From contig NZ_CP163520.1 in the NCBI RefSeq assembly GCF_041080675.1, forward strand, positions 3,596,001 through 3,660,000: a stretch of DNA of 64,000 nucleotides, read 5' to 3'. The notes beneath the pieces are model-generated. The model did no database searches, was not told the origin of the DNA, and saw only the letters and a list, made by a program, of their open reading frames with translations. Source of the stretch: Streptomyces sp. cg36. Its GTDB lineage: Bacteria; Actinomycetota; Actinomycetes; Streptomycetales; Streptomycetaceae. Within the stretch, counting starts at the first letter, position 1; every line of letters begins with the position of its first letter. Below, piece after piece: positions 18,101 to 26,389 of this stretch. Both the position numbers and the translations under genes were made by a program.

Positions 18101-18250
18101 GCACTGCGAGCGCTGCGGGCACCGTGAGCACTGCGGGCACCGTGAGCACTTTCAGGCACTTCGGGCACTTCGGGCACTTCGGGTACCTCAGTCGCTTCAG
18201 ATACTTCAAGCACGACAAGCACGTGTGCGTTTCGGGTACTTCAGAGAGCC
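18101..18250. repeat. 9-bp and 18-bp tandem repeats between sigma factor and membrane-protein genes
   Basis: An 18-bp unit (CACTGCGGGCACCGTGAG) is repeated about twice (18102-18150). Five to six copies of a 9-bp unit of the type GGCACTTCG follow, decaying to GGTACTTCA and GATACTTCA by 18245. The array fills the gap between the two cotranscribed genes. A closely related 9-bp unit encodes the N-terminus of the protein at 24298. Confidence 0.75.
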
Positions 18251-18257
18251 GGGTATT

Positions 18258-18791
18258 TCAGAGGGCGGCGAGCTCCGCGAGGGTGCCGCCCAGGTGTTCG
18301 CGCAGTTTCGCGAGTGCGCGGACCGAACGGGTGCGGACGGCGGCCGAGCTGACGTGCATCGCGTCCGCCGTCTCCTCGACGGTGCGGTCCTCCCAGTACC
18401 GCAGCACCACCACCGCGCGGTCCTTCGGCGCCAGCCGGGCCAGCGCGTCCAGCAGCGCCAGCCGCAGCGCCGGGTCGTCGCCGGTGGTGACGGGGTGGTC
18501 CGGCAGCTCGCCTATGGGCCGCTCGGTGGCCGAGCGGCGTCGGCGGTGGGTGAGGAAGGTGCGGACGAGGATGGTCTGCGCGTAGGCCGCCGGGTTGTCC
18601 ACCCGGGACATGCGGCCCCACAGCGCGTACATCTTCCCCAGCGTTTCCTGTGTCAGGTCTTCCGCCAGATGAACGTCTCCGCTGGTCAGAAGGCATGCGG
18701 AACGAAAAAGCTGGTTGGTGCGCCCGGACGCGAACTCCATGAAGGCGTCCTGGCGCGCCTGTTTCGACTGCCTCGGTTTTCTCATTGCCAC
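18258..18791 (-). CDS. SigE-family ECF RNA polymerase sigma factor
   Basis: Sigma-70 family protein of 177 residues. Region 2 (about 25-90) contains SACLLTSGDVHLAEDLTQETLGKMYALWGRM, and region 4 (about 115-170) contains LDALARLAPKDRAVVVLRYWEDRTVEETADAMHVSSAAVRTRSVRALAKLRE. The SigE-family (Streptomyces type) N-terminus is FMEFASGRTNQLFRSA. The start GTG 18791 or ATG 18785 are both possible; GGAGGA is upstream. The paired membrane protein gene follows after a repeat-filled gap. No zinc anti-sigma factor is visible. Confidence 0.92.
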   Translation of the reverse strand: MAMRKPRQSKQARQDAFMEFASGRTNQLFRSACLLTSGDVHLAEDLTQETLGKMYALWGRMSRVDNPAAYAQTILVRTFLTHRRRRSATERPIGELPDHPVTTGDDPALRLALLDALARLAPKDRAVVVLRYWEDRTVEETADAMHVSSAAVRTRSVRALAKLREHLGGTLAELAAL

Positions 18792-18846
18792 CCCTGCCCC
18801 CGTCCTCCCCTACACCTCATTGACGCGATGAGGGCGCGGGAATGTT

Positions 18847-21837
18847 TCAGACGAGTTCGGAGCAGGTCAGACCGGCCAGCAGGGCCGCCACCTCGCCGTG
18901 CGCCTTGCCGTCGCGGCCCTCAAGGACCGCCAGCGCCCGCTCCCACTGGGCCCGGGCCTCGGCGGGCCGCCCGGCCGCCCGGTCCAGGCGCCCGTACTCG
19001 CGCCGGGCCAGGCCCTCGGTGTAGGAATCGCAGCGCTCGATCGCCTGGTCGAGCAGGACCGCGCAGGTCGCGTACGCCGCTTCGGTGCGGCCCAGCTCGC
19101 CCAGCACCCGGACCAGGCCGACCCCCGACTGGGCCCGCCCGTGCCAGTCGCCGTGCTCGCCGAGGATCCGCCGCGCCTCCTCGAAGTGGCCGACGGCGGT
19201 GGCCCATTCGCCGAGTTTGATGAGTGCGTAGCCGATGTTGCAGTGGGCGGTGTGCGCGAGGAGTTCGCTGCCGATGCGGCAGCCGGCCGCCAGGCTGCGC
19301 TCGTGGTAGCCGATGGCGACCCGGGCGTCCGTGTGCTCGTGGAGGTTGCCGAGGTGGCTGAGGATGATGGCCTCGCCGTAGGCGTCGTCGAGCTCGCGGG
19401 CCAGGCCGATGCTGCGCTCCAGGGCCTCGGCGGCCTCGGCGTGCCGGCCCAGGCGCTCCAGGAGCATGCCCCGGTTGGCGAGGGCGCGCTGGGTGCGCCG
19501 CCGTTCGCCGAGTTCCTCCCAGAGCGCGGTCGCCTCGTCGTTGAGCGCCAGCGACTCCTCGATCCGGCTGGCCAGGAAGTTCGCCCCCGCGAGGTCGCTG
19601 AGGGCGTGGGCCTGCGCCTCCCGGTCGCCACTGGCCCGCGCGGCGGTCAGTACGAAACGGTTGAGGTGGCGCAGCGCGCCGTACCGGCCCCGGTACTGGA
19701 GGTGGCTGAAGTAGGCCCGTACCAGCAGGAACACGGTCGGTGAGGTGTGCGCGTACCGCTCGGTCAGGGTGAGCACCGCGGGCACTTCGCGGTCGCCCCA
19801 GGCCAGCGCGGCGGCCAGGTCCGGGAAGGGCGCCGCGTCACCTACCGGGTCGGGCACCCGGGCCGGGCCCTCGCGGTCGGGCGGGCTGACCAGCAGGCCG
19901 TTCTGCCGTGCGGATTCGGCGTACCAGCGCAGTGCGCACTCGACGGCCGGCTCGCGTCCGTCGTCCTGGGCGGCCAGTTCGCGCGCGTAGTCGCGCACCA
20001 GGTCGTGCGGCGTGTACCGCCCGTACGAGATCTCCTCCAGGAGGGCCACCTCGACCAGCCGGTCCAGGGCCGCGCCCGTACGCGCTTCGGTGACGCCCAT
20101 CAGACGCGCCATGACGGGCACTTCATAAGAAGGCAGGTCCAGAGCGCCCAGGCGGCGCAGTGCGAGGGCCGCGTCGGAGTCGAGCGCGCCGAGGGCGACG
20201 GCCAGCGAACGCCGCACGCTCAGGTCGTCGTACTCCAGGTGGTCCAGGCGCCCGTCCTCGGCGTCCAGCAGTCCGGCGAGGGCGTCGGGGCTGAGCGCGT
20301 GGCGGGCCGCCAGCCGGGCGGCGGTGACGCGCAGCGCCAGCGGGAGGCGCCCGCACAGCTCGACCAGGCGGGCGGCGCCGTCGGCCAGTTGGCGCCCGGA
20401 GACGGCCCGGAGCAGCCCGAGGCTCTCCGCCGCCGTCATGGGGGTCAGCGGGAAGCGGGCGGCGCCGTCGAGCGCGGCCAGCGGCGAGCGGCTGGTGACG
20501 ACCACCGCGCAGCCGTCCCCGGCGGGCAGCAGCGGCCGTACCTGCGCGGCGGAGGCCGCGTCGTCGAGGACGAGGAGGGTACGGGTCGGGGCGAGCCGGG
20601 AGCGCAGCAGCGCGGAGGCGGCGTCGGGCGTGTCGGGGACCTGGCGGGGGTCCACGCCGAGGGCGTGCAGCAGCGCGGCCAGCGCCTGGATCGGCGGGAG
20701 CGCGGTGAGTCCGGGGGTCGCGCCGCGCAGATTGACGTAGAGCTGCCCGTCCGGGAAGTCCTCGCGCAGGGTGTGCGCCACATGGAGGGCGAGCGCGCTC
20801 TTGCCGACTCCGGCCATGCCCGTGACCACCGCGACGGGGGTGCTGGGCCGTGCGGCCGGGGCGGCGGTGGTGCGGACGACGGCCACCGGTGCGGCCGGGC
20901 CCGCGAGGGCGGCGAGCGCGGCGAAGGCGTCCGGACGGCCCGCGCCGTCCCGGACGGCCCCGGTGGCCTGCTGCGGGACGACCGGCCCCACGGGCTCGCA
21001 CCGGCGCCGGGCCAGGGCGGCCCGCAGCCCGGCCACCACGTGCGCGCGCCCGGTGAAGTGGGCGGGGCCCGGCGGAAGCTGCGCCGGGGCGGGCAGTCCG
21101 GTGCGTGCGGCGGGCTCGCGCAGCACTTCCTCGTGCGCCTCCCGGACGGCCGGGCCCGGGTCGACGCCGAGCTCCTCGACCAGGGTGCGGCGCAGCCGCT
21201 GGTGCACGGCGAGCGCCTCGGCCTGGCGGCCGGTGCGGTGCAGCACCAGCATCAGCTGCCGGTGGAACGCCTCCCGCAGCGGGAACTCCGTGGTCAGCGC
21301 GGCCAGTTCCGGCCCGATCGCCTCATGGCGGCCGAGCCGCAGCTCCGCCTCGTACTTCCACTCCAGAACGAGCAGCCGGGTCTCGGTGAGCCGCTGGGCC
21401 AGGGCGGGCTCGCCGTCGGCGGGGTCGTAGAGCCCGCCGAGCGGCGCACCGCGCCACAGTGCGAGGGCGGCGGCGCTCTCCTCGGCGACGACCGGCCAGT
21501 CGCCCCGGTTGTGCGCGGCGAGCGCCACGCGCGCGTGGGCCTCGAAGACCTGGGTGTCGAGTTCGCCCGGGTCGACGCGCAGGACGTACCCGGGGGGCAC
21601 GGCCCGGACGCGGTCCTCGTCGCCGAGCAGTCGGCGCAGCCGGGCGACATGGTTGTGCAGGGACGCGGTGGCGGAGGCGGGCGGCTCGTCACCCCACAGC
21701 GCGAGTTTCAGGTCCTCGCAGGGGACGACCCGGCCGGGCCGCATCAGAAGGGCGGCCAGAAGCGATCGGATCTTGCCACTGCCGACGGCTTCACCCCGTA
21801 CGGTCAACGGCCCGAGCAGGCCGAATCGCACGCACAC
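18847..21837 (-). CDS. AfsR/SARP-type transcriptional regulator with NB-ARC and TPR domains
   Basis: Large regulator of about 996 residues. Its domains are an OmpR-like winged helix (VRFGLLGPLTVRGEAV; HNHVARLRRLLG), the bacterial transcriptional activation domain (to about 245, containing LVEELGVDPGPAVREAHEEVL), an NB-ARC NTPase with Walker A GMAGVGKSALA near residue 340 and LLVLDDAAS as Walker B, a winged helix (PHDLVRDYARELA), and at least seven TPR repeats from about 720 to the end. Such proteins activate secondary metabolism or development. The start is ambiguous: GTG 21837 has GGAGG 5 nt upstream, while GTG 21897 has a site too close. No biosynthetic cluster is adjacent, so its targets are unknown. 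Confidence 0.9.
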   Translation of the reverse strand: MCVRFGLLGPLTVRGEAVGSGKIRSLLAALLMRPGRVVPCEDLKLALWGDEPPASATASLHNHVARLRRLLGDEDRVRAVPPGYVLRVDPGELDTQVFEAHARVALAAHNRGDWPVVAEESAAALALWRGAPLGGLYDPADGEPALAQRLTETRLLVLEWKYEAELRLGRHEAIGPELAALTTEFPLREAFHRQLMLVLHRTGRQAEALAVHQRLRRTLVEELGVDPGPAVREAHEEVLREPAARTGLPAPAQLPPGPAHFTGRAHVVAGLRAALARRRCEPVGPVVPQQATGAVRDGAGRPDAFAALAALAGPAAPVAVVRTTAAPAARPSTPVAVVTGMAGVGKSALALHVAHTLREDFPDGQLYVNLRGATPGLTALPPIQALAALLHALGVDPRQVPDTPDAASALLRSRLAPTRTLLVLDDAASAAQVRPLLPAGDGCAVVVTSRSPLAALDGAARFPLTPMTAAESLGLLRAVSGRQLADGAARLVELCGRLPLALRVTAARLAARHALSPDALAGLLDAEDGRLDHLEYDDLSVRRSLAVALGALDSDAALALRRLGALDLPSYEVPVMARLMGVTEARTGAALDRLVEVALLEEISYGRYTPHDLVRDYARELAAQDDGREPAVECALRWYAESARQNGLLVSPPDREGPARVPDPVGDAAPFPDLAAALAWGDREVPAVLTLTERYAHTSPTVFLLVRAYFSHLQYRGRYGALRHLNRFVLTAARASGDREAQAHALSDLAGANFLASRIEESLALNDEATALWEELGERRRTQRALANRGMLLERLGRHAEAAEALERSIGLARELDDAYGEAIILSHLGNLHEHTDARVAIGYHERSLAAGCRIGSELLAHTAHCNIGYALIKLGEWATAVGHFEEARRILGEHGDWHGRAQSGVGLVRVLGELGRTEAAYATCAVLLDQAIERCDSYTEGLARREYGRLDRAAGRPAEARAQWERALAVLEGRDGKAHGEVAALLAGLTCSELV

Positions 21838-22294
21838 CCCGACCTCCACCGGCTCCCTCACTGCCCGTCCACCGGCTGTCCCGTCGACCGTGGCCACAGA
21901 CTCCCCCGCTGACCGTTGGCCACATGTTAGCGATCTGTTGGTGCCTCCTGATCTGATGTGGACATCGGATCCGGCCCGCCGGTGCTCGGTGGAGCAGCCA
22001 CACTCGGGGGAGTGTCATCGTCGGGGCGGAACCGAGGGACAGAGAGGTCCTCGGGCATCCCAGGTGAGTGCCCGGGGACCTCGTCCGTCCCGGCCCCTTT
22101 CCGGTCCACCGCGCGAAGGCGCCGGAGCGGCTCGCCACCGCCGTCGAGCGGGTGAGCGATTTTGCGCCAATTTTACGTGTACGTACATCCTTTGGGCATG
22201 GCACGTACTCTCTGGGCCAGTCGAGGAGCACCTCTCGCGGCCCACCGCCTCCGCCGCACCCGTACGGTTCCGCTCAGGCTCTGTACGGTCCCGC
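21838..22294. other. non-coding gap upstream of the AfsR-like gene
   Basis: This 457-bp stretch holds the promoter of the AfsR-like gene (a TAACAT -10-like hexamer lies near 21926 on the minus strand). It also has a locally AT-rich patch (22155-22200) with the palindrome TGTACGTACA at 22178-22187. Short reading frames here have no ribosome binding sites or plausible composition. I see no supported gene. Confidence 0.4.
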
Positions 22295-24298
22295 TCAGGC
22301 CCCGTAGAGACCCTCCTCTTCGAGGAGGGTCGCGAGGTACTCCTCCAGCCGTCCGGTCAGCACCTCGGGCGTCAGGTCCGTGCGGCCCAGCTGCCGCCAC
22401 GGCAGCGCCACCTTCTCCGCGTCCGGAGCGAAGGCCAGGGCGTCCAGGAGCCGCCAGTACAGCGCGTTCCCGTCGGGGCGACCGCCCTCGGCCTCGTACC
22501 GGGCGGTGAACTCCCGGGCCGCGTCGACCCCGTGGAGCAGCGCCAGCGCCGTCGAACAGTGCGCCACGTCCAGCGCCGCCGGGCCCCACGACGTCTCGAC
22601 CCAGTCGACGACCCCGCCGACCCGCAGCCCCTCGCCCGCACCGTCGAACAGGACGTTGCCCGGGTGGAAGTCGCGGTGCAGGAAACGGCCCTCGTACGGG
22701 GGCGGCGGGCGCCGGATCACCTCGACCGCCCGCCGCCACACCTCGGGGCGCGCGGTGTCCGCCGGAACGCGGACCCGGTCGGCGGAGGTCCACGCCTCGT
22801 AGTCGCGCGGCCGGTCGGCGCCCTCTGCTCGTACGCGGTGGATTTCAGCCAACTGCCGTGCCAGCAGCCCGATCCGCCGACCCAGATCCTCCTCGTCGAG
22901 CCGTACCCGGCCCGACAGGCGGGTCATCAGGAGGGAGGGGTGGTCGCAGTGCTCGCCGCGCAGGTCGACGGCGAGCAGGACGGGCGCGGGCACCTCCGTC
23001 GTCGCGAGCAGCCGCAGCACGGCCGCCTCGCGCGCCAGCAGGCCGGGCGCGTGCCGCCGGTAGAACGGCTTGGCGAATGAGCGCAGCACCCATTGCGGGG
23101 CGTGGCCGTCGACCGCCGGGCCGGGGGTCTGGGCGGGACCCGGGCCGGGGTCCCGCCCGGGACCCGGATCGGGCTTCGGCACCGTTCCCGGTCCTGGTAC
23201 CGGTACCGCCGCTGTTCCCGGTCCCGCACCCGGTGCCGGTGCTGTTCCCGGCCCTGGTACCCATACTGGTGCCAGCGCCGTTGCCAGTCCCAGTGCTGTT
23301 CCCGATCCCAGTGCCGGTCCTGGTACTGGTCCCGGTACCGCCTCCGTACGGATGAGTCGCATCTGGGAGGTCCAGCCGCCGCGCAGTTCCACCGCGTCCC
23401 GGATCCGGGCGCCGGGCGGCAGGGACTTCTCGGCCCAGGTCCGGGTGAGCTCCCAGCCGTCCGCGCCGAGGTCGGTGAGGACCTCGTCCACGAACCGGGC
23501 GCGCTCGACGGGGTGTTCGCGCAGCCACACGCCGAGCCTGTGGTGCGCGCCCTCGAACACGAGCCGGGTGCAGCGGGACTCGTTCCCCTCGGCCAGCGCG
23601 GCTGCCACCGCCTCCGTGACCGCCGCCGGAATGATCTCGTCCACGGCGGGCACGGCCAGCACCACCCGGGTGCGCAGCGACCGGAACACATCGAGGGCCC
23701 GGGAGTCGCGCCAACTGTCGGGCGTACGCAGGATTTCGGTGAAACGGGAGACGGGCGCCCCTGGCGGCGTTCCCGGAGCGCCCGGTTCCGCCCCGAAGGG
23801 CTCGGCCCACGCCTCGTCCGCGTAGACCGCGGGCGCGCACAGCCCGATGCCCGCGACGCGCGAGCCGTAGTGCGCGGCGAGATCGGCGACGGTCTGACCG
23901 CTCATGCTGAAGCCGGTCAGTACCAGGCTGTGCCCCTCGGGCACGTACGCGTCAACGGCCGCCCGCGCCTGGCGGAAGCGCCGCTTCAGGCTGAGGTCGC
24001 CGAGCGCTCCGGAGGAGGCGCCGTGGCCGGAGAAGTCGAGGGAGAGGACGCGGTGGCCGCGCACCCGGAACTCCTCGGCCAGCTCCGCGAGCCGTGCCTT
24101 GTCGCCGATCCCGGCGCCGTGCAGCAGGACGACCGTGACGGACGGAATGACGCCATCCGGTTCGGCCAGCGCGCAGCTGATCCGCTCCCCGTCGAACTCA
24201 CCCACGACTTCGGTCACTTCGATCGCTTCGATCACTTCGGTTGCTTCGGTTGCTTCGGTTGCTTCGGTTGCTTCGGTTGCTTCGGCCGCTTCACTCAC
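22295..24298 (-). CDS. alpha/beta-hydrolase fused to an aminoglycoside-phosphotransferase-like domain
   Basis: Single reading frame of 667 residues. Residues 2-20 are five EAT repeats and variants. Residues about 25-270 form an alpha/beta hydrolase: oxyanion segment LLHGAGIGDKARLAELAEEF, nucleophile elbow GFSMSG (Ser near 132), acid at VPAVDEIIP, and histidine in EGAHHRLG. A Gly/Pro/Thr/Val low-complexity linker spans about 320-400. The C-terminal APH domain has HRDFHPGNVLFD (catalytic Asp near 542), VVDWVETSWGPAALDVAH (metal-binding Asp) and a C-terminal helical region. GTG 24298 has GGGGGAG 9 nt upstream. APH-fold enzymes phosphorylate small molecules, and the hydrolase may act on the same compound. 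No stop or frameshift separates the halves. Substrates are unknown. Confidence 0.82.
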   Translation of the reverse strand: MSEAAEATEATEATEATEATEVIEAIEVTEVVGEFDGERISCALAEPDGVIPSVTVVLLHGAGIGDKARLAELAEEFRVRGHRVLSLDFSGHGASSGALGDLSLKRRFRQARAAVDAYVPEGHSLVLTGFSMSGQTVADLAAHYGSRVAGIGLCAPAVYADEAWAEPFGAEPGAPGTPPGAPVSRFTEILRTPDSWRDSRALDVFRSLRTRVVLAVPAVDEIIPAAVTEAVAAALAEGNESRCTRLVFEGAHHRLGVWLREHPVERARFVDEVLTDLGADGWELTRTWAEKSLPPGARIRDAVELRGGWTSQMRLIRTEAVPGPVPGPALGSGTALGLATALAPVWVPGPGTAPAPGAGPGTAAVPVPGPGTVPKPDPGPGRDPGPGPAQTPGPAVDGHAPQWVLRSFAKPFYRRHAPGLLAREAAVLRLLATTEVPAPVLLAVDLRGEHCDHPSLLMTRLSGRVRLDEEDLGRRIGLLARQLAEIHRVRAEGADRPRDYEAWTSADRVRVPADTARPEVWRRAVEVIRRPPPPYEGRFLHRDFHPGNVLFDGAGEGLRVGGVVDWVETSWGPAALDVAHCSTALALLHGVDAAREFTARYEAEGGRPDGNALYWRLLDALAFAPDAEKVALPWRQLGRTDLTPEVLTGRLEEYLATLLEEEGLYGA
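23110..23345. repeat. minisatellite encoding the interdomain linker
   Basis: GGTACCGGT-, GTTCCCGGT- and GTACCAGTCCC-like 6-12 bp units repeat in mixed order through this stretch. They encode Gly/Pro/Val/Thr-rich dipeptide repeats between the hydrolase and phosphotransferase halves. Recombination here could change linker length without a frameshift if changes are multiples of three. Confidence 0.65.
24227..24290. repeat. 9-bp tandem repeat at the 5' end of the fusion gene
   Basis: Five near-perfect copies of GTTGCTTCG, preceded by diverged copies (GATCACTTCG, GTCACTTCG), encode the EAT/EVT repeats that open the fusion protein. The unit resembles the GGCACTTCG repeat at 18145-18190. Confidence 0.8.
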
Positions 24299-24372
24299 GT
24301 CGACCCGCTCCCCCCTCGTCCGTTTCCCGCCGTTCCACCCTAGGTTCCCGGGGCTCCCCGGGCTTCCTGGGA

Positions 24373-25800
24373 TCACGGTCCCGGCAGTGCCCGGCACAAG
24401 GCGTCCAGGGCGGCCTGATAGGCGTGGTCGGGCGGGGTCGCGTAGCCCACGACCAGGCCGTCGGGGGCGGGCCCGGTCGCGTCCGGGTGGCGGTATCCGG
24501 CGAGCCCGTCCAGGGCGATGCCCTGCCAGGCCGCGGCCTTCAGGACCGCGCGCTCGGTGCCGGGCGGCAGCCGCAGCACGGCGTGCAGCCCGGCCGCGAT
24601 GCCGGTCGGCGCGATGTGCGGGGCGTGCTCGGCGAGCGCCGCCACCAGCAGGTCGCGCCGCCCCCGGTAGTGCTGGCGCATCCGCCGCACATGACGGTCG
24701 TACGCGCCGCTCTCGATCAGCTCCGCCAGCGTCAGCTGGTCCAGCACGCTCGCCCAAGCCTCGCGCTGGCCCTTGGCCGCGAGGACCGGGTCGACCAGGT
24801 CCTCGGGCAGCACCATCCAGCCGAGCCTCACGGCGGGCGACAGGCTCTTGCTGACCGACCCGATGTAGAGGACCCGCTCGGGGTCGAGCCCCTGCAACGC
24901 CCCGACCGGCTCCCGGTCGTACCGGAACTCGCCGTCGTAGTCGTCCTCCAGGACCAGCCTGCCCCGCGCCCGCGCCCAGTCGACGACGGCGGCACGGCGC
25001 TCCGGGTGGAGCGGTCCGCCGGTCGGGAACTGGTGTGCGGGAGTGAGCAGCGTCGCGCGTACACCCCTGAGCGCCCCCTCGCGCGTCAACTCCTCGACCA
25101 GCGCGCCCTGCTCGTCCAGTCCGACCGGGACCGTGCGCACTCCGGCCGCCGCGAAGATCGAACGGTGGAAGCCCAGTCCGTACGCCTCCACCGCGAGCGG
25201 GCCGCGCAGCACCCCGCCGGCGAACAGCAGCCGCAGGGCGTGCGCGAAGCCGGAACAGATCACGATGCGTTCGGGGGTGGTGCGCACACCGCGCACGCGC
25301 GCCAGATACCCGGCGAGCGCCCGGCGAAGCTCCACGCGCCCCTGCGGATCGCCCGGCCCGAACGCCTCGTTGGGCGCGGCGCCGAGCGCGCGGCGCGCCG
25401 CCGAGAGCCAGGGTCCGCGCGGGAAGGAGCCCGCGTCCGGCTGCCCCTGCGTCAGATTGTGCGCGGGGGCCGAGGCCCGCCGCGACACCTTCTTGGGCAC
25501 CCGGGCCGGCCGTACGGGCTCGGTGCGCGGCGCGACCCTGGTGCCCGAGCCCTGGCGGGCGGTGAACCAGCCCTCGGCGACGAGCTCGGCGTACGCGTCG
25601 GCGACGGTGTTGCGGGCCAGACCGAGGTCGGCGGCGAGCGAACGGTAGGGCGGCAGCCGCGTCCCCGGCGCGAGCCGCCCGTCCCGCACGGCGCCGCGCA
25701 GCGCCCGGATGAGGGCGGCCCGGCGGCTGCCGGATCCGGCCAGTTCCACATGGAGGTCGGCACCGATCCGCTCCGCGGAATTGACCCACTCCTCAGCCAT
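24373..25800 (-). CDS. MocR/PdxR-type regulator (GntR helix-turn-helix plus aminotransferase fold)
   Basis: Protein of 475 residues. The N-terminal GntR winged helix (about 25-85) contains GRLAPGTRLPPYRSLAADLGLARNTVADAYAELVAEGWFTARQGSGT. A short linker leads to a class I aminotransferase-like domain (about 110-470) with the PLP lysine in GSVSKSLSPAVRLGW. PdxR-type members activate pyridoxal phosphate synthesis; others control GABA or taurine use. No pdxST genes are adjacent. The start ATG 25800 has an AAGGGA site 9 nt upstream. It lies upstream of the fusion gene on the same strand. Confidence 0.9.
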   Translation of the reverse strand: MAEEWVNSAERIGADLHVELAGSGSRRAALIRALRGAVRDGRLAPGTRLPPYRSLAADLGLARNTVADAYAELVAEGWFTARQGSGTRVAPRTEPVRPARVPKKVSRRASAPAHNLTQGQPDAGSFPRGPWLSAARRALGAAPNEAFGPGDPQGRVELRRALAGYLARVRGVRTTPERIVICSGFAHALRLLFAGGVLRGPLAVEAYGLGFHRSIFAAAGVRTVPVGLDEQGALVEELTREGALRGVRATLLTPAHQFPTGGPLHPERRAAVVDWARARGRLVLEDDYDGEFRYDREPVGALQGLDPERVLYIGSVSKSLSPAVRLGWMVLPEDLVDPVLAAKGQREAWASVLDQLTLAELIESGAYDRHVRRMRQHYRGRRDLLVAALAEHAPHIAPTGIAAGLHAVLRLPPGTERAVLKAAAWQGIALDGLAGYRHPDATGPAPDGLVVGYATPPDHAYQAALDALCRALPGP

Positions 25801-26389
25801 CGACACCCGTCCCTTTCCGTGGTCTCCGCGGGTTCAGCCTAGGGGCCGCGCGCGGGCGCGGTACGCAGGTCAAGCTCCACACTTGAACGCCGGGGGCAAC
25901 CGGCGGGACACCCAACCACCAGCGTTCGAGCAGGACTTGAGCGGGGATCGAGGACTGGCCGTACTGGCCAACTGCCCCACGCGTTTGTCGGATCCATGGC
26001 AGGATTCCGATCCCTCGGAGCGGGGGAGGCCGCTCCGGGCGCCCGGTTCGGGCGGAACGGGGAGCGGCCACGGGCACCGACGACGGGGACCGAACAGCGA
26101 CGCGATCCGACCGCCGATGCGCACGACGGTCCGAACAGTTGCGGGGATTCGGCGTTCAGGGATCGCGGGGTTCTGGGACGGCGGGACTGCGGGGCCTGTG
26201 GGTTCGCGGGGCCGGTCGGGGGTCCCGGGTCCGAGGCGCGGGATCCAGGGCCAGGGGTGCGGGATCCAGGGCCAGGGCCAGGGCCAGAGTTAGAGGTCCG
26301 GGCAGGGCTTGGCGTTCCAGACGTTCCCGTACGGGTTCACAGTGCACGTTCAGGGATCACAGTTCAGGGATCACAGGGGAGAGCAAGGC
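25801..26389. other. non-coding gap with short direct repeats
   Basis: This 589-bp divergent promoter region has no supported gene. It contains GGGATCCAGGGCCAGGG twice with extra CCAGGG units (26236-26290). Just before the FAD oxidase gene it has a perfect 14-bp tandem duplication, TTCAGGGATCACAG (26349-26362 and 26363-26376). The duplication is well placed to be an operator 14 bp from the start codon. Confidence 0.5.
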
